Of a stretch of DNA of 64,000 nucleotides, positions 43,576 to 52,686 are shown in pieces. The stretch lies in contig JBMNMU010000001.1 of the NCBI GenBank assembly GCA_050953505.1, positions 930,001 through 994,000 on the forward strand, given 5' to 3'. The stretch is from JBMNMU01 sp050953505. GTDB taxonomy: Bacteria > Bacillota > Clostridia > Peptostreptococcales > Anaerovoracaceae. Position 1 is the stretch's first letter; each line of letters opens with the position of its first letter. The notes beneath the pieces are model-generated. The model did not search any database. It was not told the DNA's origin and saw only the letters and a list, made by a program, of their open reading frames with translations. The translations under genes were made by a program, and so were the position numbers.

Positions 43576-44500
43576 AGTAATGATTGCCCTAGGGGGAAAT
43601 GCTTTGGGGAATAGTCCAAGTGAACAGTTGGTATTAGTAAAAGAGACAGCAAAACCTATTGTGGATTTAATAGAGGAAGGGCACACAGTTATATTAGCCC
43701 ATGGAAATGGTCCCCAGGTAGGTATGATTAATGCTGCATTTGAAGTTGCATCAAGATCTGACAATAAAATTCCAGAAATGCCTTTCCCAGAATGTGGAGC
43801 GATGAGCCAGGGATATATAGGGTATCATCTTCAAAATGCAATTGCTTTTGAACTAAAAAGCCGAGGGATTAATAAATCTGTAATATCTTTGGTGACCCAA
43901 GTTGTTGTAGATGAGAAGGATGAAGCATTTCAAAATCCATCTAAACCCATTGGTGGATTCTATAGTAAGGAAGAAGCTGATGTGTTAGCCATTGAAAAAG
44001 GCTATCAAATGATTGAAGATTCCGGAAGAGGCTACAGGAGAGTAGTTCCTTCCCCTAAACCTGTGGATATTGTTGAGAAAGAGGCCATCTATGATATGGT
44101 AGAGAAGGGCCATATTGTAATTGCCACAGGAGGAGGCGGCATACCTACGATTCGAAAGGGCAATGCATTAGTAGGGATTCCTGCAGTGATTGACAAGGAT
44201 CTAGCCAGCGAAAAGCTAGCAGAGTTATTAGCTTGTGATACACTATTTATATTAACGGCGGTAGAAAAAATAGCGATTCATTTTGGAAAACCCAATCAGA
44301 AGAATTTAGATCGAATGTCATCAGCGGAAGCATATCAATATATTGAAGAGGGACATTTTGCTCCAGGAAGTATGCTGCCAAAGGTATTGGCTGCTCTAGA
44401 CTTTGTTCAATCGGGGCCAGGGAGAACTGCTATTATTTCTTCTCTAGAAAATGCAAAAAAAGCCATTGCAGAGGAGACGGGCACTAGGATTTACAAATAG
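43568..44500 (+). CDS. arcC: Carbamate kinase
   Basis: Transfers phosphate from carbamoyl phosphate to ADP, giving ATP, CO2 and ammonia. The 310-aa protein has ALGGNALGN at its start, HGNGPQVGMIN, the TGGGGIPTI motif and DKDLASEKLAELLACDTLFILTAV, all standard for the amino-acid kinase fold. It overlaps ylbF and ends the operon. There is no arginine deiminase or ornithine carbamoyltransferase nearby, so here it works with the oxamate carbamoyltransferase genes as the energy-yielding last step. Confidence 0.95.
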   Translation: MSKVMIALGGNALGNSPSEQLVLVKETAKPIVDLIEEGHTVILAHGNGPQVGMINAAFEVASRSDNKIPEMPFPECGAMSQGYIGYHLQNAIAFELKSRGINKSVISLVTQVVVDEKDEAFQNPSKPIGGFYSKEEADVLAIEKGYQMIEDSGRGYRRVVPSPKPVDIVEKEAIYDMVEKGHIVIATGGGGIPTIRKGNALVGIPAVIDKDLASEKLAELLACDTLFILTAVEKIAIHFGKPNQKNLDRMSSAEAYQYIEEGHFAPGSMLPKVLAALDFVQSGPGRTAIISSLENAKKAIAEETGTRIYK

Positions 44501-44596
44501 CAATAATATGGATAAATCTATTATTGAAATTGTTTATTATAGATAGCTTGACTGAATTTTAATCAGAGTTTACAATTTTATAATGCTATGTTTTAT

Positions 44597-44629
44597 ATTC
44601 CCTTGGAGTTGGTTTTCAAGGGAATTTTT
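44597..44629 (+). terminator. Terminator of the ureide operon
   Basis: ATTCCCTTG pairs with CAAGGGAAT across an 11-base loop, followed by TTTT. It lies about 100 bp after arcC. Confidence 0.8.
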
Positions 44630-44784
44630 GTATCAAATTACTTCTTGCTAATTTTATCGAATAAAGCTAAAATAAAATGCTATGTTCTTAGCTAAAAAAG
44701 TTATTTTATACAGAATACATCTTTTAGTTTTATTAGTACTAAGAAGCAATAATTATTATATTTACACATACAAGGAGTTTTACA

Positions 44785-46131
44785 GTGAAAGAAAGGCTTA
44801 AATTTAAATCTAATTTATTAATCGGTTCACTATTATTTGGACTATTTTTTGGCGCAGGGAATTTAATATTTCCTGTCCAAATGGGGCAATTAGCTGGACA
44901 AAATACATTGCAAGCAACAATTGGATTCTTAATTACCGGAGTAGGGCTTCCACTATTAGGTGTCATAGCCTCTGCTCTCTCACAAAGTGAAAGCTTATTT
45001 GATATGGCTAAGCCTGTTAATAGGATATATTCTATATTATTTACATGCATGTTATATCTGACTATAGGACCTTTATTTGCTATTCCGCGTACTGCTAGTG
45101 TGGCATTTGAGGTAGGCCTAAATCCTTTTATTGCAAAAGAGAATCTACAAATTGGATTATTTGTATTTTCGTTGATTTTCTTTTCAGTGACACTTTATTT
45201 TTCACTAAGACCAGGTAGAATTCTTGACTGGGTAGGTAAATACCTCACCCCTATTTTCGTAGTTCTTTTGTCCATATTACTAATTGTAACCTTTTTAAAA
45301 CCAATGGGGCAAGTCAGTGAATATGCTGCCCAAGGGGATTATATCCAAAAACCATTTTTTACTGGGTTATTAGACGGGTATAACACTATGGATGCTTTAG
45401 CGTCCCTTGCTTTTGCAATTGTCATTATATCAAACATTGAAAAATTAGGTATTAATGATCCTAAAAGAAAGGCTATAGAAACATGTAAATCAGGTGTAGT
45501 CTGTGTTATTGGTATGAGCCTTATTTATGCATCACTAGCGTATATGGGTGCAACAAGTTTAGGGAGTGTTAGCCGTGCCTCAAATGGGGGAATCATTATG
45601 TCTCTCGTCAGTGAGCATTACTTTGGGAATATAGGCAAAATTTTATTAGCTGCTATTGTAACCGTTGCCTGCTTAAAGACTGCTATTGGATTAATTACTT
45701 CATGCTCCCAGATGTTTAGTGAAATGTTTCCAAAATCAGTATCATATAACAAATACGCAATTATATTTACCATTTTATCTTTTGCCATTGCGAATTTTGG
45801 GCTAAATAAAATTATTCAGCTTTCTATACCAGTACTGATGTTTTTGTATCCGCTAGCAATTACATTGATCATATTATCATTACTGTCGCCAATACTTAAT
45901 AAACAAAGATATGTATACTTGTGGACAACTACTCTTACAGCAATTGCAGCTTTCTTTGATTTCTGTAATGCATTGCCGCAACCAATAAAGGAAACTCCTA
46001 TAATAAGCAGTATAATAAATTTTGCAAAGGCTTATTTACCTGGATTTGCATATGGATTCGGCTGGATTATACCAGCATTCATTGGCTTTATTATAGGAAT
46101 TATTCTATCGAGAATTAGTGTAAAAAAATAA
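44785..46131 (+). CDS. brnQ: Branched-chain amino acid:cation symporter (BrnQ family)
   Basis: 448-aa inner-membrane carrier with about 12 helices, importing leucine, isoleucine or valine with Na+ or H+. The N-terminal motif SLLFGLFFGAGNLIFPVQMG, then IGPLFAIPRTASVAFEVG, and LDGYNTMDALASLAFAIVI are diagnostic. It begins with GTG at 44785 behind AAGGAG. It has its own upstream gap and is separated from arcC by a terminator, so it is probably a single-gene unit. Confidence 0.95.
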   Translation: MKERLKFKSNLLIGSLLFGLFFGAGNLIFPVQMGQLAGQNTLQATIGFLITGVGLPLLGVIASALSQSESLFDMAKPVNRIYSILFTCMLYLTIGPLFAIPRTASVAFEVGLNPFIAKENLQIGLFVFSLIFFSVTLYFSLRPGRILDWVGKYLTPIFVVLLSILLIVTFLKPMGQVSEYAAQGDYIQKPFFTGLLDGYNTMDALASLAFAIVIISNIEKLGINDPKRKAIETCKSGVVCVIGMSLIYASLAYMGATSLGSVSRASNGGIIMSLVSEHYFGNIGKILLAAIVTVACLKTAIGLITSCSQMFSEMFPKSVSYNKYAIIFTILSFAIANFGLNKIIQLSIPVLMFLYPLAITLIILSLLSPILNKQRYVYLWTTTLTAIAAFFDFCNALPQPIKETPIISSIINFAKAYLPGFAYGFGWIIPAFIGFIIGIILSRISVKK

Positions 46132-46462
46132 GCAAAGGGTATTCAATAAATTACAGTTAATGGGGCATTGGCTGTTCTACCCTTATAAATATTCCATTGA
46201 TAGAAAGCATAATTATAATATATGTTTTGCAATAAATTAAGGTACGTTTTCTGACAATAAAATACCTCATTTATATTGACTTTTGATGTGGTTGTAGATA
46301 TTGTTATTATTGAAATGTGGGAAAAGCAAAATCAGGCTAGAAGCTGAAAACGTCGTTGATAACAGTACAAAGTGATTAAATGAATAAACATTTTACTTAT
46401 AGTCAAAGGCATGATATAATTTGATGTATTTTGACGAAAAAAAGGAACAGGTGACAAAACAA
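46132..46462 (+). promoter_or_regulatory. Intergenic region with sigma-A promoter for the Na/Pi cotransporter
   Basis: TTGACT (46276-46281), 17 bp, then TATTGT (46299-46304) make a good promoter about 160 bp before the start codon. The long leader shows no riboswitch fold I can recognise. Confidence 0.6.
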
Positions 46463-48220
46463 ATGGATTTATTTGATGTATTATCTTTAATAGGTGGATT
46501 ATCCTTATTCCTCTTTGGCATGAGCCTAATGGGTACAGGCCTTGAAAGAAGTGCAGGTAACAACCTTCAAGGGTTTTTAGAAAGCTTGACATCCAAAAAG
46601 TTAAATGGTGTCTTGGTGGGCCTTGGTGTTACTGCTATTATTCAAAGCTCTTCAGCAACTACGGTTATGGTAGTGGGGTTTGTAAACTCAGGCATTATGA
46701 CCTTGCAGCAGGCCATACACGTTATTATGGGAGCGAATGTAGGGACCACAATTACCGCATGGATCTTGAGCTTAACGGGGATAGAAGGCGACAATTTGTT
46801 TGTGCAATTACTTAAGCCTTCTTCTTTTACACCTATATTAGCTCTTATTGGTATCATTTTTTATGTTTTCTTGAAAAATGAGAAAAAGAAAGATATTGGT
46901 TTGGTTCTTCTAGGATTTGCTACTTTAATCTACGGGATGGAAGCTATGTCTGCTTCGGTAAAGCCCCTTGGTGAAATGGAAGGATTCCAAAGCCTCTTTC
47001 TTCTATTTTCAAATCCCTTGCTCGGCGTAATAGTTGGAGCTGTGGTAACTGGTATCATCCAGAGTTCATCAGGTGCCGTAGGTATTCTATTAGCCCTATC
47101 TGTTACTGGGCAGATTACCATGGGTGCAGCGATTCCTCTAATATTGGGTATGAATATTGGTACCTGCGTTACTGCATTAATTTCATCAATAGGTACAAAT
47201 AAGAATGCACGACGTGCAGCACTGGTGCATTTCTACTTTAATATTATAGGAACATTTTTATTCCTAATATTGTTTGTTTTATTAAAAAATATGCTTGATT
47301 TATCTTTTGTTAATCAAGCAGCTAACCATGTATCAATAGCGATTTGCCACACCGTATTCAATGTTTTCTGCACGGCGATATTACTACCTGCAAGCGGATT
47401 ACTTGTGAAATTAGCATATAAATCAATACCGGAGGATGAAAAGCAAGATAAAATTTCTTTACTGGATGCTCGATTATTCTCTACGCCGGCTTTAGCAATA
47501 AGCCGTAGTAGAACAGTGGCAGAGGAAATGTCTACTATTACCATAAATGCAATTAAACAGGCTTTTGCTTTGGCAAACAAGTATGATGAAAAGGGAGCTA
47601 AGAAAGTAAAAGAAGCTGAACAACAGACAGATAACTATGAGGATGCCCTGGGAACTTATCTAGTAAGGTTATCTAGTCAAAACTTATCTGCACAGTATAG
47701 TACAGAAGCCGCTAAACTTCTTTTCTTAATAGGGGAATTTGAGCGAATCACTGACTATGCCATGGAAATTACGATGTCTGCCCAGGAAATGCATGAGAAA
47801 AAAATAAAGTTTTCTGAAGCAGCACAAAAAGAAATGCGCGTTATGATGTCTGCTGTTGAGGAAATTGTAGAGATTGCAGTCAAAGCCTTTATTGACAATG
47901 ATCTTTCACTAGCTACAAAGGTAGACCCATTAGAGGAAGTCATTGATGTACTAAAAGACACCATGAAAAAGAACCATATCGATAGATTGCAATGTAATAC
48001 ATGTACCATAGAGCTGGGCTTTATATTTAATGACATGATAACCGGTCTAGAGCGTATATCTGACCATTGTTCTAATATAGCCGGAGGCATTATAGAAATG
48101 TCACACGATAGCTTAAATATGCATAGATATCTATCTAAAATTAAACGAGAGCCAGATGGTGAGTTCATGAGAATGTTTAACGAGTATTCATTAAAGTATA
48201 ATTTAAATAATGAAGAATAA
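46463..48220 (+). CDS. Na+/phosphate cotransporter with C-terminal PhoU domain
   Basis: 585 aa from ATG 46463, behind AGGTGA at 46449-46454; earlier in-frame starts lack a ribosome site. The membrane half carries the duplicated QSSS signatures of the NptA/PhoX family (AIIQSSSATTVMVVGFVNSG and GIIQSSSGAVGILLALS), with about 8-9 helices. The C-terminal 220 residues are a cytoplasmic PhoU-like helical domain (about residues 360-570), which usually adjusts transport to phosphate status. It is followed by its own terminator, into which an IS has inserted. Confidence 0.93.
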   Translation: MDLFDVLSLIGGLSLFLFGMSLMGTGLERSAGNNLQGFLESLTSKKLNGVLVGLGVTAIIQSSSATTVMVVGFVNSGIMTLQQAIHVIMGANVGTTITAWILSLTGIEGDNLFVQLLKPSSFTPILALIGIIFYVFLKNEKKKDIGLVLLGFATLIYGMEAMSASVKPLGEMEGFQSLFLLFSNPLLGVIVGAVVTGIIQSSSGAVGILLALSVTGQITMGAAIPLILGMNIGTCVTALISSIGTNKNARRAALVHFYFNIIGTFLFLILFVLLKNMLDLSFVNQAANHVSIAICHTVFNVFCTAILLPASGLLVKLAYKSIPEDEKQDKISLLDARLFSTPALAISRSRTVAEEMSTITINAIKQAFALANKYDEKGAKKVKEAEQQTDNYEDALGTYLVRLSSQNLSAQYSTEAAKLLFLIGEFERITDYAMEITMSAQEMHEKKIKFSEAAQKEMRVMMSAVEEIVEIAVKAFIDNDLSLATKVDPLEEVIDVLKDTMKKNHIDRLQCNTCTIELGFIFNDMITGLERISDHCSNIAGGIIEMSHDSLNMHRYLSKIKREPDGEFMRMFNEYSLKYNLNNEE

Positions 48221-48225
48221 TAGGG

Positions 48226-48265
48226 ATTCCCTTATTCCTGAAAATGGAGTAGGGGAATTTTTTAA
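48226..48265 (+). terminator. Terminator of the Na/Pi cotransporter, cut by IS insertion
   Basis: ATTCCCTTATTCC pairs with GGAGTAGGGGAAT (48246-48258), followed by the T tract 48258-48263. The eight bases TTTTTTAA (48258-48265) are the target duplication of the IS that begins at 48266, so the insertion fell right at the T tract and left the terminator usable. Confidence 0.85.
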
Positions 48266-48323
48266 GGCTCTATGTCAAATGTTGGGGTTGAGCCTTGTAA
48301 AACAGAATAAAATATATTTTTTT

Positions 48324-48357
48324 CTAGAAGCAGTGTGAAATCTGCTTCTAGTTTTTT
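48324..48357 (+). terminator. Internal terminator at the IS left end
   Basis: CTAGAAGCAG and CTGCTTCTAG form a perfect 10-bp stem with an 8-base loop, followed by TTTTTT. It would block transcription from the cotransporter side into the IS. Confidence 0.85.
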
Positions 48358-48470
48358 ATCGGAAGAGTTTTGCAGGCTAGAATTACAAAACTCCCATCTA
48401 ATTTGCATAGCTATACTATAGGGCAGCATTTAGCTGTCCTTTTAGAAGCCGTATTTAAGCACCTTCTGCC

Positions 48471-49655
48471 TTAGAAAGCAGTAGCATGAAGAATCCGATT
48501 TCGAAACCGGTCAAAATTTCTAACCCCATAAGAGACCCTTTTAATGACCTTTATTTTGTTGTTAGTCCCCTCGGTAAAGCCATTGCTGAATCCACAGTCA
48601 AAAGCAGCCAGTATTTCCTTGTCCCATCTGCTGAAAGTGTCTACGCAGGCCTTGAATTCAGGTATATCAACGCATCCGACTTGCATGAACCATTCCTTAA
48701 GGCGCATCTTTGCCTCACGAACATTTTCACTGTCCATAAAATAGTAGAACTTTTCTTTTAACATGTATGCATCCCTGATTTGAGGTGATATCTGGAGCAT
48801 ACCCTCAAGCTGAAGCCGCTCATCATCCGTTAGGAACTGATAACGCTTTAGGAGTATCCATCTGCTCTTCTTAAAATATATTCGTCTATCCTTACCAAAC
48901 TTTTTCTGTTCCTCCTTCCTTACTCTCTCCAGAGCCCAAGTAACCTGCCTGCACACATGGAACTTATCAGCTACTACCTGTGCATTTGGAAAGAGTGCAT
49001 GGGCAGTCTGGCGAAAGAGATTGCTCATATCCATTACCACATATTTCACATTGTTTCGTTTATGCTTATCGATTTTCATGAAGTAGCTATATAGATCCTC
49101 TGATTTACGACTTTCTAAAATATCAAGTACCTGCTTTTTCTTAGGATTAGTAAGGATGCATTGAAACTTATGGCCACCTGCATTGCCTTTAAACTCGTCG
49201 ATTGCAACAACTTCGGGAAGGGATGGTTTGGGGTATGAAATGCGGTCCAAAAGCCTTGTTGCAACAGCTTGAGATACATTATGCCGTTCAGCCACGCTTT
49301 TGATCGAGCAGACTTTTCTGAACTCATCCATGATATATGCCTGCATTCTACTCGTCATTCTCTGATATCTTGGAAGAAAACTGATTTTCTGATTGAAACT
49401 TTTATTGCAGAATGGACAGTAGTAACGTCTTTTCCTTAAATGTAGCAATACTGATGCGCCAAAGTTAGATAGATCCTTTACTATTTGAGTTCTATAATCA
49501 TGGATACGCTTTGTTTCGTGCCTACAGTGAGGGCAGGCTTGAGTTTCAAGTTTCATATCAAGGAAAATATGTACTTCTTCATTAATATTTTCTACCTTTG
49601 TTACAACTACATCTTTTAATCCAAGTAAGTTTTCTGTATAATCTGTATAGAGCAT
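48471..49655 (-). CDS. ISL3-family transposase
   Basis: 394-aa DDE transposase. An N-terminal zinc-binding region (CPHCRHETKRIHDY ... CPFCNKSF) and a helix-turn-helix (VAERHNVSQAVATRLLDRI) precede the catalytic domain. That domain has the acids in VVAIDEFKGN, VVMDMSNLFRQ and GFTEGTNNKIKVIKR. It fills most of the IS and looks full length. The ATG at 49655 has AAGGAGG upstream. Confidence 0.95.
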   Translation of the reverse strand: MLYTDYTENLLGLKDVVVTKVENINEEVHIFLDMKLETQACPHCRHETKRIHDYRTQIVKDLSNFGASVLLHLRKRRYYCPFCNKSFNQKISFLPRYQRMTSRMQAYIMDEFRKVCSIKSVAERHNVSQAVATRLLDRISYPKPSLPEVVAIDEFKGNAGGHKFQCILTNPKKKQVLDILESRKSEDLYSYFMKIDKHKRNNVKYVVMDMSNLFRQTAHALFPNAQVVADKFHVCRQVTWALERVRKEEQKKFGKDRRIYFKKSRWILLKRYQFLTDDERLQLEGMLQISPQIRDAYMLKEKFYYFMDSENVREAKMRLKEWFMQVGCVDIPEFKACVDTFSRWDKEILAAFDCGFSNGFTEGTNNKIKVIKRVSYGVRNFDRFRNRILHATAF

Positions 49656-49803
49656 GATAAAACCTCCTTAAATGTTGTCTTAGCAACTCCATTTTACAAG
49701 AGATTTTATCCATGCTCTACTTTTTTCAAAAAAATGAAATGTTGGAGCATCTGATTTTTTCTCAGACACCCCAACATTTATTATACAGCCTTTTTTAATT
49801 GAG

Positions 49804-49847
49804 ATATTACTAAAATATAGTAATATATAAATAACAATATCGTTATT
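49804..49847. promoter_or_regulatory. Two inverted repeats before the hydantoinase gene
   Basis: ATATTACTA/TAGTAATAT (49804-49812 and 49818-49826) and AATAAC/GTTATT (49830-49835 and 49842-49847) lie 50-90 bp before the start codon. Such paired dyads suggest repressor binding and a pathway-specific control; no regulator is encoded next to them. Confidence 0.45.
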
Positions 49848-49893
49848 ACTCCAAAATCAAATATCGCAGAAATCACATGGTGGAGGTGAAATC

Positions 49894-51291
49894 ATGTCTG
49901 TCTTAATCAAAAATGGGACTATTGTTACTTCAGAAAGTGAATTTATAGCAGATATCTATGTGGAGGGTGAATCCATTTGTGCAATAGGAAATGGCCTTGA
50001 ATTTGAAGCTGACGAAATTATAGACGCAAAAGGTAAATACGTGCTTCCAGGCGGGGTAGACCAGCACGTTCACTTCTCTTTTACCTACAAAGGTAGTAAG
50101 GTAAGGGGCTTTGAAACATCTAATGCCGCGGCAGTAGGAGGAACAACTACCTTAATTGAATTCGTCAATCAGGTTCAAGGAAAAGGCTTGGTGGAATCTA
50201 TAGATGACTATAGAAAAGAAGACGCAGACGGAATTGCTATGGTAGACTATGCTTTCCATAGTGTCATGACAGATCCCAGACCGGAAGTTATAGAAGAAAT
50301 ACCTAAGTTGGCAGAGGCAGGCTATCCTACAATGAAGCTTTTTATGGCCTATAAGGGAATGAGCTTTCATGCAGATGATGATGCTATTCTCAAAGCTCTT
50401 TTTAAAGGAAAAGAAGCAGGTATAACCATAATGGTTCACGCTGAAAATGCAGAAATGATTGATGTTCTAACGCAAAAACTTATTAGTGAAGGGAAGACGG
50501 ATCCCTATTATCATGCAGTGTCAAGGCCCCCCGTTGTAGAAGCAGAAGCTACTAGGAGGGCAATCTATTTGGCAGAGTTAGCAGAAGCACCTCTCTATGT
50601 GGTTCATGTCTCTGCCAAAGAAGCACTAGAGGAAATTAAACAAGCATATAACAGAGGCCAGGCGGTATATGGAGAAACCTGCTCCCATTATCTGGTTCTG
50701 GATACAGATGACTTAGCTAGACCAGGCTTTGAAGGGGCAAAATATGTTTGCTCTCCAGCCTTACGAACTAAGGAGCATAGAGATGCCTTATGGGAGGCAG
50801 TTAATCGTAAATGGCTCAATGCAATCAGCTCTGACCATTGTGGTTTCGACTACAAGCATCAAAAGCATATGGGTTATGGTAAGGGTAATTCCTTTGCAGA
50901 TATTCCTAACGGCGCACCTAGTTTACAGAATCGCTTAAATATACTCTGGACTTACGGCGTCTGCCAAGGAAAGATCTCCAGAAGCCGAATGGTGGACCTT
51001 TTTGCTACTATGCCGGCAAAAATCAATGGACTTACAAAAAAAGGCCAGATTGAGGTGGGATTCCATGGGGACATTGTGATTTTTGATCCCGATTATATAG
51101 GGATTATCAGCGTAGAAAATAACCTTGAAGGAGTTGACTATTGTCCATTTGAGGGTTTTGAGCAAAAGGGAAGAGCTGAAACTGTTTTTCTGCGTGGTAT
51201 GAAAATCGTAGAAAATGGAAAATATATAGGCCAAAAGGGCCAGGGTAAATTAATTCCAGGGGAACCTTATGGCTATGCCTATAAGGAGTAG
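49894..51291 (+). CDS. hydA: Dihydropyrimidinase/D-hydantoinase
   Basis: Zinc amidohydrolase that opens dihydropyrimidine or hydantoin rings to N-carbamoyl amino acids. The 465-aa protein shows the metal motif VDQHVHFSF, GGTTTLIEFVNQ, the carboxylated-lysine region MKLFMAYKG, VHAEN, YVVHVSAKEA and the metal-site aspartate in SSDHCGFD. AGGTGAAATC precedes the ATG at 49894. It is followed 3 bp later by an N-carbamoyl amidohydrolase, so the pair converts a cyclic ureide to an amino acid in two steps. Allantoinase activity is possible but the length and motifs favour hydantoinase. Confidence 0.92.
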   Translation: MSVLIKNGTIVTSESEFIADIYVEGESICAIGNGLEFEADEIIDAKGKYVLPGGVDQHVHFSFTYKGSKVRGFETSNAAAVGGTTTLIEFVNQVQGKGLVESIDDYRKEDADGIAMVDYAFHSVMTDPRPEVIEEIPKLAEAGYPTMKLFMAYKGMSFHADDDAILKALFKGKEAGITIMVHAENAEMIDVLTQKLISEGKTDPYYHAVSRPPVVEAEATRRAIYLAELAEAPLYVVHVSAKEALEEIKQAYNRGQAVYGETCSHYLVLDTDDLARPGFEGAKYVCSPALRTKEHRDALWEAVNRKWLNAISSDHCGFDYKHQKHMGYGKGNSFADIPNGAPSLQNRLNILWTYGVCQGKISRSRMVDLFATMPAKINGLTKKGQIEVGFHGDIVIFDPDYIGIISVENNLEGVDYCPFEGFEQKGRAETVFLRGMKIVENGKYIGQKGQGKLIPGEPYGYAYKE

Positions 51292-51294
51292 TAA

Positions 51295-52524
51295 ATGAAT
51301 GTAAATGGAGAAAGACTCCTTTCAGATTTAAATCAGGTAAAAAGTTTTACCGATACACCTGGAAAGGGCGTTACAAGATTTTCTTATAGTGAGAATGACA
51401 GAAAGACTAGAGAGTTTATCACTAATGAAGCGAGAGCTTACGGATTTAATGTAAGAACTGACCCTATTGGGAATATGTACATTGGTATTGCTAACAATAA
51501 TTGTAAAGACAAGAAAATATGCATAGGCTCTCATATTGATACAGTTCGAAACGGCGGATGGTTAGATGGAATCTATGGTGTTCTAAGTGGCTTGGAAATA
51601 TTGCGTAGGTTAGCTGAAAATAAGCACAAGCAGCTAGAAGGTGTAGAATTAGTTGTTTTTGCAGAAGAGGAAGGCTCCAATTTTGGTTCTACTATGACGG
51701 GGAGTAAGTTTGTCAGTGGAATTTATGGAGAAAAGCATCTTAATAATTTAAAGAATGATAATGGCATAACTTTAGATAATATGCTAGCTCAATGTGATTT
51801 TCCTCCCTATAAAGAGTCTGATGTCCTTTGGGATTTCTCCAATATAAAAGCCATGCTGGAACTACATATCGAACAAGGTCCCGTTTTAGAAGGCTTGGGA
51901 AAGACCATTGGCATTGTAGACACAGTGTTTGGAATGAAGACTATAGAGGTAACCATAGAAGGAATCGGGAATCATGCTGGCGCAACACCAATGAGGTATC
52001 GAAAAGATCCACTGGTTACAGTAGCTCTCTGTATCGAGATGGTTGAAAAAATTGCTAAAGCGGATCCTGAGGGAGTAACTGTGGCTACGGTTGGGAAAAT
52101 AGCTATATACCCCAATTGCTCCAATGTTATTGCAGATAAAGTTACTTTTACGGTAGAGGTAAGGGATAAGAAGGAAAGCAGAATAGCTACTGTTATGCTT
52201 CAAATTGAAGAAGCTTTTAAAAGAATCTCAGAGGAAAGAGGAACAAGACTTCTCATACAAGAAATTGCAGAATCGCGGCCAACCCAGATGGACAAAAAAA
52301 TTATTAGCATTATGAAGGAATTAGCTATAAAAACTGGTCTACCTTATGAAATTATGGACAGTGGTGCTGTGCATGACACTTGTATTTTGGCATCACATGT
52401 TCCTGCAGGGATGTTGTTTGTGCCAAGTATAGGTGGTAGAAGCCATGTGCCCTTTGAAGATACCCATAAAAAGGACTTGGTGTTAGGAGCCCAGCTCCTT
52501 TTGGACACGGTATTGGCCCTTTAA
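51295..52524 (+). CDS. N-carbamoyl-L-amino-acid hydrolase / allantoate amidohydrolase family
   Basis: Binuclear-metal M20-family hydrolase of 409 aa that removes the carbamoyl group from N-carbamoyl amino acids or hydrolyses allantoate. Metal-site stretches are IGSHIDTVRNGGWLDGIYGVLSGLE, FAEEEGSNFG, LELHIEQGPVLEGLG and the late MDSGAVHDTCILA and GGRSHVPFEDT. It begins 3 bp after hydA and shares its promoter. Because its partner is a hydantoinase, an N-carbamoyl amino acid is the likelier substrate. Sequence alone does not separate carbamoylase from allantoate hydrolase. Confidence 0.9.
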   Translation: MNVNGERLLSDLNQVKSFTDTPGKGVTRFSYSENDRKTREFITNEARAYGFNVRTDPIGNMYIGIANNNCKDKKICIGSHIDTVRNGGWLDGIYGVLSGLEILRRLAENKHKQLEGVELVVFAEEEGSNFGSTMTGSKFVSGIYGEKHLNNLKNDNGITLDNMLAQCDFPPYKESDVLWDFSNIKAMLELHIEQGPVLEGLGKTIGIVDTVFGMKTIEVTIEGIGNHAGATPMRYRKDPLVTVALCIEMVEKIAKADPEGVTVATVGKIAIYPNCSNVIADKVTFTVEVRDKKESRIATVMLQIEEAFKRISEERGTRLLIQEIAESRPTQMDKKIISIMKELAIKTGLPYEIMDSGAVHDTCILASHVPAGMLFVPSIGGRSHVPFEDTHKKDLVLGAQLLLDTVLAL

Positions 52525-52556
52525 AAGTCGAAATGATTTTGTCCATATTTTCCTAG

Positions 52557-52593
52557 CCCTCGAAATGCATTGAAGAGCACATCGAGGGTTTTT
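52557..52593 (+). terminator. Terminator of the hydantoinase operon
   Basis: CCCTCGA pairs with TCGAGGG across a 19-base loop, followed by TTTTT. Confidence 0.85.
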
Positions 52594-52686
52594 CTCTTTA
52601 GACTAGAATACAACGAGAAAGCCTTACTTAAAGGGTTTGATATGATATACTAGAAATACAAGGAAAAAGAAAGGAACATTAAGAAA

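Larger units (their letters stand above)
48266..49790. mobile_element. ISL3-family insertion sequence (1525 bp), complete
   Basis: Imperfect terminal inverted repeats share GGCT-TAT then AAATGTTGGGGT (left end 48266, right end 49790). An 8-bp direct repeat, TTTTTTAA, flanks it at 48258-48265 and 49791-49798, as expected for ISL3. It holds one transposase gene on the minus strand and an internal plus-strand terminator at 48324-48357. Everything needed for movement looks intact, and the perfect target repeat suggests recent insertion. Confidence 0.95.

Noticed and set aside
46132..46462. Riboswitch before the Na/Pi cotransporter
   Set aside because: A long leader exists but I could not find a recognisable aptamer core; only a promoter is supported.
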